In this document: positions 1 to 10,944 of the stretch, in pieces
Layout of the letters: each line of letters begins with the position of its first letter
Numbering within the stretch: position 1 is the first letter of the stretch
Origin: Blastobasis lacticolella
Lineage: Eukaryota > Arthropoda > Insecta > Lepidoptera > Blastobasidae
Reading direction: 5' to 3'
Assembly (NCBI GenBank): GCA_905147135.1
Contig: LR990068.1
Coordinates: 3,864,001 to 3,928,000 of the forward strand
Length of the DNA: 64,000 nt
Notes under the pieces: model-generated
Database searches by the model: none
Seen by the model: only the letters and a program-made list of their open reading frames with translations
Told to the model about the DNA's origin: nothing
Position numbers and translations under genes: made by a program

Positions 1-470
1 ATGGACTCATGTGGTCAATAGTACGGACTCATGACGATGAAAACGGAAGTGGGAGTGCGCCCTCTGGTGGGGCGTGCTGACAGAGTCTCGACGGCACGAC
101 TCGGGCCGAGTGGCGGCCATTCTTGGCGCGACCGCCGCCGAGGAGTGACGCGTCTTGAAACTGTCTCCACATTTCGTTTGTTTACGTTTGAAGTTCGTTA
201 ATAGAAAGTGTTATTTACGTTTAAAAATAAAGTAATTTTAAAATCACCTGTGAAATAAGAAAGTAAATTACCTCAACTGCCTACATTTGTAATACCGCTC
301 TGAATTCTAGTGAAATTATAAGTGATGTGCAAAAATGAAATGGAATAAATACAGTGGAGTAAATGTGAACCTTTTCTTTAATTTATCTGGACGAATACGA
401 CCTAATACTGATATCACCACCCTGATGACAATGATCCTGATACACCCCTTTCCTTCACGCGACGACATAC
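1..470. other. No gene seen; CpG-rich patch at about 50-160
   Basis: A GC- and CpG-rich patch (CGACGGCACGACTCGGGCCG) in otherwise AT-rich sequence. It could be a promoter or first exon of a gene entering from outside the window, or part of a repeat. No ORF or donor stands out. Confidence 0.25.
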
Positions 471-812
471 ATATTTATTATACATACTGCTCTTAAATCC
501 ATAACAGAAATTAAAATTCATCATTTCATTTATTTAGTAGCCTACATATTATTAGTATTATTTTTGTATTATATTTTAGGGGGGGCGGCGGTAAATTGTA
601 GTAGATAATTAGTTTTTAGTTGAGTGTCTATCTACCAAGATAAATATGTTCTAGCTTTGTATGCTTTGCCTGTCCCGCTATACAATTTACTTTACATCAT
701 TTGTGGTAAGCTGGTAGAAATCTCTCATAGAGATAAGTCGCCATTGTACTCATTTTTCTCTGATGTATCTAATTAAGTACGTATACAATCAAGAATATAA
801 TTTCAATTTTTA

Positions 813-890
813 CTCGGCCGGGAATCAAACCCGGGACCTCTGCGTTGCAGAACGGCATGTTAACCAACCGATGCACTCAGGGGTTTCAGA
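813..890 (-). mobile_element. SINE-G head fragment
   Basis: CTCGGCCGGGAATCAAACCC, GTTGCAGAACGGCATGTTAA. A body scrap of the same family lies at 472-535. Confidence 0.55.
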
Positions 891-1008
891 AGGTTCAGGG
901 ACATTTACCTTTTTGCTGCCAGAGCAAATTTTTTGTTGCTTATTTGGCCAACGTCGTCCAGAGCATCTGGGGTGCGGATGCTGTGTCGGCCTTTGTAGTA
1001 CCTGGGGG

Positions 1009-1399
1009 CTTAGCATGAGCTCTTATAGCAGAACCGAACCAGAACTATTGGTTTTAAGACTTTCGTATTTATTCACTACACTTTCACTACACATGTTATC
1101 AGGTTTATTACCACGGTTAGTATTGTTTTTACCTCGATATTTCGACGCAGTAGCATGCGTCATGGTCACGAGTTGACTGGTACCGTGTGTGAAGTCGCTC
1201 CTAAGGACAGACATATCGGTCTACCCTCTTTCGGATTTGACGATTACCCTCAATTCGAATTCTCGGACCACTACCATTGTTACTCGCTTACCAGAACTGC
1301 CCTGCTTAGAACGAGACAAGCTTATGTGACACATATAGCGCTATCTCGTTCTAAGAAGGCAAGTTCTGTTTAGGTCCTGCTATAAGAGCTCATGGTAAG
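1009..1399. mobile_element. Foldback element family M4, 391 bp copy
   Basis: CTTAGCATGAGCTCTTATAG pairs with CTATAAGAGCTCATGGTAAG, with about 250 bases of extra sequence between the arms. Confidence 0.65.
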
Positions 1400-1470
1400 C
1401 CCTCTGTAGACATGACTTCTGAAGAACCCCATGATACCCCTGGAGACGCCTGGAGTCTGACCGGACATAA

Positions 1471-1819
1471 TAGGACCACGATAAGTCCGTATTGACTGAC
1501 AGTAGTAAAAATTACAAAGTGTGGATATGGCAATGATCTGGGGATAATCTGTCCTTGGCAGTCCTTCTTGTAAACATTCAGTTATTTGGTCACGTAGCTT
1601 GAACTTTTGTCTAAATTATTAATCATGCTGAAAATTATCTCCCGGATTTTCTTTTTTATTGTTTTGCCCACTATTTAATAATATTTTTTATAACTCATGA
1701 AAATAAATTATCCTACAGAATTCAACTTGTTTGTTTTGACTTTTACGAATGACGTTCTATGACGTTTAAAAAACTTAGCATGAGTTGAAATACAGATATT
1801 TTGATTTAGCGTGGTCTTA
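1471..1819. mobile_element. Short inverted-repeat element family M3, copy 1
   Basis: TAGGACCACGATAAGTCCGT at the left and, inverted, TAAGACCACGCTAAATC at the right. Core contains ATTTCCCGCACTT-like and TTCATAACTCACG-like words shared with the other copies. Confidence 0.6.
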
Positions 1820-2155
1820 TTATAACTAAAACTGAACGTCCGCCATATTTTAGCAATAGCAATGAATAGAATAGACATCTCAACATTATTGTATACTGCT
1901 GGAACCTACATATAGATTGTAAACAAAATATAAAATTATTGCCTGAAGATGAGTAATTCGAAACCGGATGCAATTTAATAAAAAATTGTAAAATAAAATG
2001 GAACTAGTGTATTACAAAAGGTGATTTAATTCATAATAATTGAATTCCATCATGAAGTCACGGCACAAAGTGTTTAATATTAAAAAAAAAAATTGCTGTT
2101 GTCATCACGTTGTCTGCTTGCCTGTACCATATGACATAACAAAAAGTCTTTCCAA

Positions 2156-4697
2156 TCAATGTAACAGGGGCACATAAAAGTCGAAGGTGAAAGCCACAGG
2201 CAGAAGTAACTCCTCGTCCAAATAGAATTCGTGTATATCCATCTTGTGTATGGATTCCATCATCAGCAAGTACACCGTGCCTTGGCAATAGTACATTGGT
2301 ATCCTTCCCTTCCGAAACATGTACTTTGGTGGTACCCACATCCTCAATACCACGCACTGCTTCCTGAAATTCTTGGTGTGCCTGTGAGCCATCACCTGCG
2401 GAGGAGAATTTTTCTATCAGAGACCAGTAATACCAGTTGGGTTGGGTTAAAGAGCGTCGGCCGAGCGGTAAGGGTATTCGACTCGTAAGCGAGAGGTACC
2501 GGGTTTGAATCAAGCTGTGACCATGTACCAATGACTCTTTTCTGAGTTATGTACATTAGTTAAATACTAACCGATGCTCTTACGGTGAGGGAAAACATTG
2601 TGATGAAACCTGCACATTCAGGCGACTGAATATGTAACTATGATCCAATTTGGTCAGGTTCCCCTTGTAACAGGGTCATGGAGGTCAGATCGCAGTCGCT
2701 CCACTGTAGTTATCTGATCTGCCAAATCCTGGATCAAAGTCAAGGCGGGCTGTCGTTCTCGGGAGCACAACCGAGACGCATTTACGTCAAGATGATTTTT
2801 AAGTAAGCTAGGCACCTCGCCTAGCTTTAAAATTATTTTGTTTGAAAAAGGTGATAAATTTATCTTACGTAGATATATCTCGTCCTGGTATCCTGAAATG
2901 TCTCCAGTGTAATGTTTATCTGCTTCCTCAAAAACTGTTTGATGGTGACGGATTGTGGGCAGTATCCAAACCTGTATATGCTGTGGAGGGTCCCTGAAAT
3001 TTGTTTACTATCGTAAATATCGATGTAAGTATAATGAAACCACGCTAAGTCCGAATCGCTTATTAAAACAAAAAAAGTATCTGTATAGCAAGTTTTTAAC
3101 AGTCATAGAACGTCATTAATAAAAGTCATAACAAAGAATTTGAGTTCTGTAGGATTGTTAATTTTCGTGAGTTATGAAAAATATTATTAAATAATGTGCA
3201 AAATAATTAAAAAGGAAGTGCGGGAAATAATTTTCAGCATGATTAATAATATAGACAAACTAAAAGTATAAGTTCCAATCATTTTTACTACTGTCAGTCA
3301 ATACGGACTTATCGTGGTCTTATTATACCTGCATCAACCATCCGTGGCAGTCTTGGCGTAAGAGATATTGAGGACAAAATTAAGGAGGCTCGCCTGCGAT
3401 GGTTTGGTCACAGCTTAAGCCCCGGGGATACGTGGGAAACAGATGTCTAAACCTGTGGTATCACAGAAGAGTTCCCGCGAGAGACTCAGAAAGCGATTGA
3501 TTGACGCCGAGTCGGATGCGAGAGCCAATGGCTTACGACGTGAGGATGCTGAAGACCAGGCGAAGTTGAAGGAAAGTAGGGAAGTGGGCGGTGGTATCAG
3601 CCGGGATTAACGCTAGATTATGATATACCCTACATCAAGCAGGAAGCCAGCGCTTTTTGAGAATATCTCATTGTAAAGCGTGTATAAAACACCGCCATGC
3701 TTATTGCCAAATTTAAAAATTCCGGGTTTATTAGGTCAAATGTATAAACTGAATAAATCATCAGGCCCGACGACCTGGTAAAAATCGTAGGTACCAGATG
3801 GGTGCAAAAGGCACAGGACTAGCCTTTGTGCAGATCCCTGGGGGAGGTATGCCCAGCAGTGGGCGTCTTCCGGCTCATATGATGATGATGATGATGATAG
3901 TAGATAAGTAAATTAAAGGTACACGCCATATGTCTCCAATTTCGCCCTCTCTCTTCCGTTGGTTGGCTTGAAAATATTTCTTTAGAAATATGTAATAATT
4001 TATTGGGCACAATAAACTGTACAAAAAAAAAAGAAAATACCAACCTCTATACACTACCTCGTCAGGCACCTGAATACCAATACCGACTGAGGTGTTTCCC
4101 CAACTGAGTAACTGCCCACTTGGCTCGTCAAATTTCCCCCATTTCGGATCCATACGGACTCCGAATCCAGCCTGGTTGGCCGGCATCGCCTTCCAGCATC
4201 TTACAGACCCTGAGGAAAAGCCAGCAGTGTTTAGCAGCAACAGAATTGATAGGTGTCACGGAAATGGCCTCGGATGGGCCGTATAGGCGAAGATGTGGTG
4301 GAAAACAGTAACTTACTCAAAATTAGGGAGATATCTAGGCGCCTGGTTGAAATTACCAATCACCAGAAGGCTGGCCTCTTCTTGGGTCAGCGTTTAAGCC
4401 TCGCTATTCAGCGGGGCAGCGCGGCCAGCCTTCTGGGGACCTTTCTAAATTCGGGGGACCTGGGTCAAATTTTTTATCTTAAGTTTAGTTAGCATTAAGG
4501 TCTTTATAATGTTAATAATTGCATTTCATTACTTATCTCTTGGATTTTAAGCTAGCTTAATATGTAATATAACTTTGATTGGACTTATGCCCAATACACG
4601 ACATACAAACTGTTCATTGACACAAAATATACTCACCATAAAGTACCAAAAATGTTAAAAACAAAAATATGAGCGGACGACACTCATTATAAATCAT
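2156..4697 (-). CDS. Secreted protein of unknown family, paralogue 1 (four exons, 196 aa)
   Basis: Exons are 4697-4637, 4209-4045, 2993-2869 and 2395-2156. All introns are GT/AG, and the phases (1, 1, 0) chain into one frame ending in TGA at 2156-2158. Exon 1 encodes MIYNECRPL followed by a hydrophobic stretch, a typical signal peptide. Exon 2 begins SVRCWKAMPANQ and contains WGKFDEPSGQLLSWGNTSVG. Exon 3 contains YRFGYCP and ends TRYIY. Exon 4 contains AHRHTKNFRKQC, GRIPMYYCQGTVY and a terminal FYVPLLH. There is no membrane anchor beyond the signal peptide, so secretion is the likely fate. I do not recognise the family. The exon 2 SGQLL/VGIGI stretch weakly resembles the serine loop of S1-type protease homologues in the 17.6-37.8 kb locus. 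The first intron donor is GTGAGT; the second, GTTGGT, is less usual. A SINE lies in the last intron. Confidence 0.72.
2451..2800 (+). mobile_element. tRNA-like SINE (SINE-T), in intron 3 of paralogue 1
   Basis: Head AGAGCGTCGGCCGAGCGGTA with A-box, B-box GGGTTTGAATC, then TGCTCTTACGGTGAGGG, the CAGGCGACTGAATATG block and CGGGAGCACAACCGAGACG. The same insertion occurs at the matching place in paralogue 2. Confidence 0.75.
3036..3323. mobile_element. Element family M3, copy 2
   Basis: GAAACCACGCTAAGTCCGAA to CAATACGGACTTATCGTGGT. It lies in intron 2 of paralogue 1. Confidence 0.65.
3340..3620 (+). mobile_element. RTE-type LINE 3' fragment
   Basis: Degraded copy of the same sequence as 63130-63560 (RLRWFGHSL, then relics of the IDAESDARANGLRRED stretch). 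It starts right after the short inverted-repeat element at 3036-3323. Confidence 0.6.
3760..3898 (+). mobile_element. RTE-type LINE 3' tail with (ATG)n
   Basis: Encodes DDLVKIVGTRWVQKAQD with a stop, a degraded copy of the end of the 49760-50130 element, followed by six ATG/GAT repeats. Confidence 0.65.
4315..4480 (+). pseudogene. LINE ORF2 C-terminal fragment
   Basis: Open reading RRLVEITNHQKAGLFLGQRL and SLAIQRGSAASLLGTF. This looks like the C-terminal tail of a LINE polyprotein; clade not determined. It lies in intron 1 of paralogue 1, antisense. Confidence 0.45.
4637..4697 (-). CDS. Paralogue 1, exon 1 (signal peptide)
   Basis: Twenty codons from ATG to a phase-1 GTGAGT donor. The hydrophobic core is LIFLFLTFLVLYG. 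It matches exon 1 of paralogue 2 in length, phase and sequence, which supports this start. Confidence 0.7.
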
Positions 4698-4875
4698 AAT
4701 ACTGTGTAAATTATACCAAATATCACTTTCACTTGTGCTTCACCAGATCTTTGATTTTTTAAGTTTATTATTTCTATTTTTATTATTAGGCTAATTTATT
4801 AGGAATTTCAAACGTTCATATATATCTTGCTTATTTTTCCGGAAAATACAGAGCTGGTTACACCGTTGCAAGCAG

Positions 4876-4911
4876 ACTATGACAGAAAGACTATCTCTCT
4901 AACTTTATATA
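4876..4911 (-). promoter_or_regulatory. Core promoter of paralogue 1 (TATA box)
   Basis: TATATAAAG occupies 4911-4903 on the minus strand, about 206 bases before the ATG. A TCATAGT initiator-like motif follows about 25 bases downstream, near 4880. The same block, with TTGTTTACAAATTTTG upstream, is conserved at paralogue 2, so it was duplicated with the gene. Confidence 0.55.
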
Positions 4912-5685
4912 CCATTTGGACGAGATGATTTTTGGGTAAACTATTCACTTTGTTTACAAATTTTGGACTTCGCACAGACTATTTCGCTTTGTAGACGTCG
5001 CGTATGAGCCAAGTCTTGGCCGTAGTGCACGCTCAGATCTTTAAAGCTACGTAACGGATTTTAATACTTTTTACATCAATAGATAGAGTGATTCAAGGGA
5101 GAGGTTTACAAGGGCGTAGGCAGGATTCTGTGCTGATGGGGGCTAGCGCAAAAAAACCTATGGGTGTATGATACCGACAGAGGCCTACACGGCCTTTTGA
5201 GAAAGGACCCCCCCCCCTACTGCTTTAGTTTAAAGTTACCAAAATAAATGAATGGGTGAGCTAAAAATCTAGCGGCGAAATGCTATGACGGGCAGTAGCG
5301 AATCACAGCGCTGATTTTCAGGCTGACCCAGAGTTCAACGCGTATTGTCATTAATCTGTTTTAACGTTCTATGAAGAGATATCCACTGGACTTTATAGAT
5401 GAAAAGCTATCTATAGGCCAACTATTCAGTAGATACGCTTTTGTTTCTATTTTTTTTACCATAGAAGCAAACAAGTTTGCGGCCTTCATGATGATGACGT
5501 TCGCAATACCAGAGTATCACTCCCGTATTACCGATCATTTAAACCTTTGAACCCCTTTCTTGAAGAATTCTATATTGTAGTCTTCAGGGAATATTTCACC
5601 AGGGAGCTCTCCACAACTTTGGTGTGCGGAGGAGATAGTTAGGTTAAGGTATGAAGACAAACTATCTGTCGAGATCGGTATCATC

Positions 5686-5946
5686 ATCATCATCATGATC
5701 ACAGCCCATAACAGTCCACTGCCGGACTTAGGGCGTCTCCCACGAAAGGGGAGGTTATTGCCGTAATCTCCACGCTTGGAAGGCGGGTTGGAGATCGCAG
5801 TGTTATGAATATAACAGTGGAAAATGCTGCTGCCCATTTTCCAGTCTACGGAGACTAGCCGAAACATTATCCGCCTTGTACGACACCCGACAGTGTAAGG
5901 GGTTGGTACCATTCTATTCTGCCGGACACCGCACGGCCAAGTATGA
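5686..5946 (-). repeat. ATC-tail repeat (~260 bp), copy 1
   Basis: Starts ATCATCATCATCATGATCAC, contains TTGGAGATCGCAGTGTTATG and ends CACCGCACGGCCAAG. On the minus strand it is a 3' end with a (GAT)n tail, as in RTE-type LINEs or SINEs that use their machinery. Confidence 0.7.
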
Positions 5947-6029
5947 TGGCGGTATGATGATGATAATCTTTTCTTTTCGAGTACGTATTATTTATTTGCT
6001 TATAATTCAACACAATTATATTGTTAAGA

Positions 6030-6290
6030 TAATGCTCATGAGAGTACTCAGGCTGGGTACTCATCGCCACTACGTAGTTCCTCTGTTGGTGTCCACGCGA
6101 AGGTTTGAAAGACCATTTCTCGCTCGCACGTTTCGGATGTGGAATGAGGTCCCAGCCACAGTGTTTCCTTTGGACTATGACATGAGATCGTTCAAGAGGT
6201 ATATTAGAGATCTATTCAGAGGCGGGCAACGCATTAGTAGCGTCCCTGATGTTGCTGATGTCCATAGGCAGCGGTGACCATTTTCCATAA
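6030..6290 (+). mobile_element. LINE-B 3' end (C-terminal coding tail)
   Basis: Encodes FRMWNEVPATVFPLDYDMRS and FKRYIRDLFRGGQR, then the common tail (GATGTTGCTGATGTCCATAG). Confidence 0.6.
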
Positions 6291-6519
6291 AAAATCCCCG
6301 ATTCTATCCGCCTGCTAAGAGTGGGGATTACGGCAATGCCGTAATCGGCTCGGCTACTCATTTCAATAGAATGTAAGGCGTCTGCGGACTACACTGTTTG
6401 TGATTGCTTACATTCGTTGAGGAAGAATGTACCAATACCTAGGGAGTCTAGAATTTAGACTATGTCAATATAATCTCTTTTTTGTTGGATATTTACATCC
6501 TGTCGGATGATTAGGCGAT

Positions 6520-6600
6520 GCGAGCGTCGGTGGCCGAATAATTAAAGTATCCGAGTCGTTAGCAAGAAGTACCCGGTTCGAATCCCATTGCGAAAGCATA
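6520..6600 (+). mobile_element. SINE-T head fragment
   Basis: GCGAGCGTCGGTGGCCGAAT, CCCGGTTCGAATCCCATTGC; the body is replaced by LINE-A sequence. Confidence 0.55.
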
Positions 6601-6810
6601 ACCAGCTATCCGCACGAGTCGCTTAGGCTCAACATTTATACTGCATACGGCTAAGGAATGGAACACAATGTGTTCCCTGATCAATGTCATCTGGACGCCT
6701 TCAAGGTTGGAGTGAAGAGGCTGTTCCAAGACGGGCGTGCTTCATCTTCGGCCGCATCGTCACTTACCAACAGGTGAGATGGCGGTCAAATGCCTGTCTT
6801 GTCCAATATA
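6600..6810 (+). mobile_element. LINE-A 3' end
   Basis: Plus strand: EWNTMCSLINVIWTPSRLE in a shifted frame, then GAGGCTGTTCCAAGACGG and GGTGAGATGGCGGTCAAATG. Confidence 0.55.
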
Positions 6811-7005
6811 TAAAAAACATAAGGTAGCATAAAGATAAAGTGATACAAATCCCAATATTTGTAAATACAGTTTCATCTCTGTTGTTTAATATACATTGCT
6901 CAGTGCATTCCTCATAGTTTACTAGTTTCACTGTCTCGTAAGCAAGTGTTATGACTGTGTATATAAATACTAAATTATCATGTGCGATTAGTTCATTTTG
7001 CAAAG

Positions 7006-7107
7006 AGACTTCCTGGTGAACTATATAGCCTGGGACTGGATCGTCGTATCGAAATCTAAATATGGATTTATCTTTCTGCCTCCAGTTGATGCTGTACCTA
7101 TCGTATG
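7006..7107 (+). CDS. Candidate orphan exon
   Basis: An open stretch reading DFLVNYIAWDWIVVSKSKYG and then FIFLPPVDAVPIV, bounded by an AAAG acceptor and a strong GTAAGTCG donor (phase 2 at both ends). It faintly resembles the DWAWF to KYG stretch of the S1 homologue exon at 19401-19216. Its phase does not match the exon at 7899, so either an exon between them is missing or it is a relic. Confidence 0.3.
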
Positions 7108-7136
7108 GTAAGTCGATTTTTTTTATTTTTTTAGAC

Positions 7137-7320
7137 TATCCAGGCATTTGACCGCCATCTCACCTGGCGTGACGATGCGGTCGAAGATGGAGCATGCCTA
7201 TCTAGGAACAGTCTATTCATTATAGCCTTGAAGGCGTCCAGGCTGTTCACATTACAAAAGTTGAACCAAACAGCTCGTGCGGATAGCTGGAAGATCCACG
7301 ACATAAGAATCTGCCAGGCA
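7137..7320 (-). mobile_element. LINE-A 3' end
   Basis: Minus strand: a degraded FNLDAFKARINRLFLDRHAP-like C-terminus, then the GTGAGATGGCGGTCAAATGC tail. Confidence 0.55.
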
Positions 7321-7600
7321 GGCCCTGCTGCTCCGTCTATAACAAAAATATTGGAAAGTTAGCTACCTTCATGGTTGGAATGGAATTTTATTCTCTGGTC
7401 TATATCTGTATACATTTAATAAAACAGTAAAAAAAGTGTTTCTGTACATTGAATATATTTTAATGCAATTGGAATTTTTGAAATGTTCGTCTGTCTGTTT
7501 GTACACGGTAATCTCCGGAACAAGTTGCATGCTCGAACTATAGAAGTGATGATATACATTATAAATAATTATTACTCTTACACAAGACAATACATTTAAC

Positions 7601-7870
7601 GACCTGAGTGGTTCAGTTGTCAACATGCCATCTGCCACGCAAGAGGTCCCGGGTTCGATTCCCGGCCGGGCAGAAATTGAAATGATGAATTTTAATTTCT
7701 GTTACGGGTCTGGGTGTTCTATGTATAACAAGTATGTATTTAAAAGTATATAAGTAGTTTATCAGTTATCTAGCACCCATAACACAAGCTTTGCTTACTT
7801 TGGGGCTAGATGGCGCTGTGTGAATTTGTACAAGATAATTTTATTTATTTTATTATTTTAATACATTTTT
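7601..7870 (+). mobile_element. tRNA-Gly-derived SINE (SINE-G)
   Basis: GACCTGAGTGGTTCAG, CTGCCACGCAAGAGGTCCCG, GGTTCGATTCCCGGCC: the A-box, GCC anticodon arm and B-box of tRNA-Gly(GCC). The body follows (CTAGATGGCGCTGTGTGAAT). Confidence 0.75.
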
Positions 7871-7898
7871 GTGAAAAGAGAATTGTATTCCATTTCAG

Positions 7899-10886
7899 TG
7901 AATTTCGCATCCTGCTGGCAGTATTTTACATCCTACCATGACCTTCAACAGGAGAATTCTGACAAGACACCACGTAAGTAAATGTATTAATACAATAGCA
8001 AAAAAAGGTGTTTATTTATGCGTCGCCGCTTACAAACCGCGTCTTGTCCGCATAGACACCGCGTTCCTACCTGCAAACGCGTAGCCCATCCTATTGGCGC
8101 GGACACGACGCGGGAGTACGCGGACCAAAAGGATTGGAAAGTTAGCTACCTTCAAGACTGGCCATTTTTATTTGAGTTAAATAAGGGGTTTTTCCTCCAG
8201 TAGATAAATTTTTTCTCTATGGGATTTTCAGAAACTACTACTAGCTACTTTAAAAGTGTTTTTGGCAGTGCCTCACTAGGTGGCGTTGCTTAGACAGGAC
8301 TCTCAAGTATTGAATTTGGTAACGAAAGGGAAAGGTGTTACGTGAAAATATACTTAGTTTTTTGTACCTTGCCTGAGAAGAAAGCGCAAAATGTGTACAT
8401 TTCTATACATCTAACGTTCTTATTTTGATTTTTTTTTGAGAATCGTGTCTAATCAACGCCATCTATTACAGTTAATAGAACTAATTTTACTTTTTAATAT
8501 TCTCTCAGAAAATCTTCTTTTAGTAGAGAAACAAAAATTGCAATAAGCATTTGAAACACGCGCAGAAATCGTGTACGTCGAAAAGGCGTGCTGGAAAGGG
8601 CTAAGTGCTACCCATGCGTTGCCCGCCTCTAAGCGAGCGGCCACACAGAAAAGACGCAGACATGTCGTGGACAGGCATAGACGGAACGCAGACGCGACTT
8701 AAAACATACAGAAAAGACAGGGCACGGACGCGGAGCCGTCGCGGACCAGTCAAGAGCGTAGGCAAGACAAGGACAGCAAGCGCTGCGGGCGAGGCCCGGC
8801 TCCCGCGCCCCGCCCGCACCCCCTGTCTCGCCCGCGCCGCGTCCGTGCCCCGTCCTTTCTGTATGTTTCAAGTCGTGGCTGCGACGCGTCCGCGCCCTAT
8901 CTTTGCTGTATGTTTTGCGTCGCGACGTTTCTATACATTTTATATGAAAGTAAATTGAACAGGCGCCGCGTCTGCGACGTGTCTGCGTCTTACGTCTTTT
9001 CTGTATGGCCGCTCGATAAGGAGACCTCTAATATACTCTTGAACGATCACATATCAGAGTCCAAAGGAAACACTGTGGCTGGAAGCTCATTCCACATATA
9101 TTTTGTACGTAACTAAGTAAATTGAATCTAATTACAACCTATAACGATTTCGATTACAGAGCACCTTCACAGCGAATACATTTACGGGACTTGTAACAGA
9201 AAGGACATAAAACTCTACACGACGATCTACCTAGACGCGGCCCAGGTCCTCGGGAAAGTCATCGTCCGAGTAAGAACACGTTTTTGGCACGCACTTTACA
9301 AGTGTTTAAAGCTTATAGTTAGTTGGCCGTCTGGTGTCCGGCAGAGTAGAATAGCACCAACCCCTCACACTCGTGGGTGTCGTACAAGACGACTAATGTT
9401 TTCGAGGCAAAAGATCTAGAGTTTCCGTGTGCTGGAAAATGGACAGCAGCGTTTTCCATTGTAATATTTACAACACTGGGAACTCCAACCCGAATTTCAA
9501 GCTGATAGATTGGTTCACCGAGAGCTGGTTTCGCTGAATGAACGTTAGCAATATATGGCGAGTCGCAGGACCGTTGCACAATTAGGACACCGCCTAAATT
9601 TTGTAGCACGACTTGTAGATAAGGCTCGCCAATAAAAGATCGACTCAGTTATCCTTTAACAATCTCTCTCTCTACTCGGCGATGTCAGTCCTGCTCGCTA
9701 GTCGTTTTGTGTACCTCCAAATACCGTTAGCGAAACGAGATTGACCAAGGTCGACCCTGTTCAACCAAGCTAGTCAATGGGCTACGGTGACTGCTTACCT
9801 TCAGGTGGGTCGTAAGCTTGTTTGCTGGAGCTCGTCTAATCTAAAATGACGCGCCCCACTATCGCATTAACGCACACAAGCAAGTTTAAAATATGGACGC
9901 AATACATATACAAATGCAGTTATAATTGGTCATTCAGTTGCCAGTGAGACACCAACGTAGGAGCTCACGTCGTTCGATTGGAGCAGTCGACGCTCCCACA
10001 CAGATGAAGTGTCGTTATTAATATTTGCACTCACACATCGAAATCAACTAACTAAGTAGTGGGGCGCGTCATTTTAGACTAGACGAGCTCTACTTTAGTG
10101 GTATAAAAAAAGGAACCCATTCGGTAGTGAACGTTAACATAGTCTTGTCTTATACTTAGAGTATATCTATATCAGGTACCTATTATATGACCACGCTAAG
10201 TCCGAATCGCTGATTAAAAAAAACCTCTGTATGGCAACTTATACCAAGTTTTTTAACCGTCATAGAACGTCATTCATAAAAGTAATAACAAACAATTTGA
10301 TTCGTTTCGATTGTTTTCGTTAGTTATGAAAAATAATATTAAATAATGGGCAAAATAATTTAAAAGGAAGTGCGGGAGATAATTTTAGGCATGATTAATA
10401 ATTTAGACAAAAGTCCAAGCTAATCGTGACCAAATAACTGAATGTTTACAAGAAGGACTGAGAAGGACAGATTATCCCTAGATTATTGCCATATCTAAAC
10501 TTTCAAATTTTTACTAATGTCAGTCAATACGGACCTATCGTGGTCCTATTCTAGCTAGCGCCCATAGTACAAGCTTTGCCTAGTTTGGGGCTAGATGGCG
10601 CTGTGTGAATTTGTCTACGATTATTTATTTTATTTATTTACTTCCCCAGGGCTGGCTGAACATCCCTCGTATACCCGTCTGCATCAGACTGCGTGCGTTC
10701 GCAACTTTTGACACGATGGGCATCGGCGGTGCTTATCCCTTCCAGATGTGTGTACCTCGAATCACTTACTGCCATTCAAAGAGGCGGTACAAATATTTCT
10801 TCTACGAGTGGTTCATACCGGTCGATATGCAAGGAGGACAGAACTGGATGATATTGTTCTATGGTGCAAGGGAAATGGCCTGGTAG
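7899..10886 (+). CDS. Diverged plus-strand relative of the secreted family (last three exons; 5' exon not found)
   Basis: Exons are 7899-7973, 9160-9269 and 10650-10886, joined in phases 1 and 0 with GTAAGT and GTAAGA donors and CAG acceptors. The first listed exon begins in phase 1 (NFASCWQYFTSYHD), so at least one upstream exon, expected to carry the start and signal peptide, is missing from my model. The second contains HLHSEYIYGTC, parallel to SLHSTYRFGYC in the minus-strand paralogues. The last encodes 78 residues with GAYPFQMCVPRITY and FFYEWFIPVDMQGG before TAG. The exon 3/exon 4 boundary phase is the same as in the paralogues. Similarity is weak but follows the same order of motifs. 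Whether it is functional is unknown. Confidence 0.55.
8580..9100 (-). mobile_element. LINE-B 3' tail split by a TAA-type element
   Basis: The tail runs 8600-8632 and resumes at 9017 (GGAGACCTCTAATATAC, CTTGAACGATCACAT). The break is filled by the 384-bp element at 8633-9016. Confidence 0.65.
8633..9016. mobile_element. PIF/Harbinger-type short element (384 bp, TAA duplication)
   Basis: Ends CGAGCGGCCACACAGAAAAG and, inverted, CGAGCGGCCATACAGAAAAG. TAA is duplicated at 8630-8632 and 9017-9019 compared with the uninterrupted LINE-B tail. The middle is very GC- and CpG-rich. Confidence 0.72.
9318..9600 (+). repeat. ATC-tail repeat, copy 2 (rearranged, no tail)
   Basis: Opposite orientation: GGCCGTCTGGTGTCCGGCAG to CAACACTGGGAACTCC, then diverges. 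Confidence 0.55.
9828..10090. mobile_element. Tc1/mariner-type short element, copy 2
   Basis: Same ends (GAGCTCGTCTAATCTAAAAT and inverse). Inserted in a LINE-D tail that reads ...CTTGTTTGC and TACTTTAGTGG on either side; the left TA is now TG. Confidence 0.75.
10186..10548. mobile_element. Element family M3, copy 3
   Basis: ATGACCACGCTAAGTCCGAA to CAATACGGACCTATCGTGGT. It lies in the last intron of the plus-strand relative. Confidence 0.65.
10552..10630 (+). mobile_element. SINE-G 3' fragment
   Basis: CTAGCGCCCATAGTACAAGC to GCTGTGTGAATTTGTCTACG. It lies about 20 bases before the terminal exon of the plus-strand relative. Confidence 0.65.
10650..10886 (+). CDS. Plus-strand relative, terminal exon
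   Basis: Seventy-eight codons and TAG, preceded by the acceptor CTTCCCCAG. It starts GWLNIPRIPV. It is rich in aromatics and basic residues near SKRRYKYFFYEW. Codon use and the clean acceptor argue for a real exon. Confidence 0.6.
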   Translation, partial: GWLNIPRIPVCIRLRAFATFDTMGIGGAYPFQMCVPRITYCHSKRRYKYFFYEWFIPVDMQGGQNWMILFYGAREMAW

Positions 10887-10944
10887 CGTTGTGTGTTGGA
10901 CAATAGAAACTTTGAAGGTGGAAATAGCAGATTATAAAGAATTG

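Noticed and set aside
7601..7680. A tRNA-Gly gene
   Set aside because: The 5' acceptor half does not pair with the 3' end, and the same unit with the same flanking body occurs several times, so it is a SINE head.
8601..8958. Arg/Pro/Ala-rich ORFs on both strands
   Set aside because: They lie in the GC-rich interior of the TAA-type transposon; GC-rich sequence has few stops by chance.
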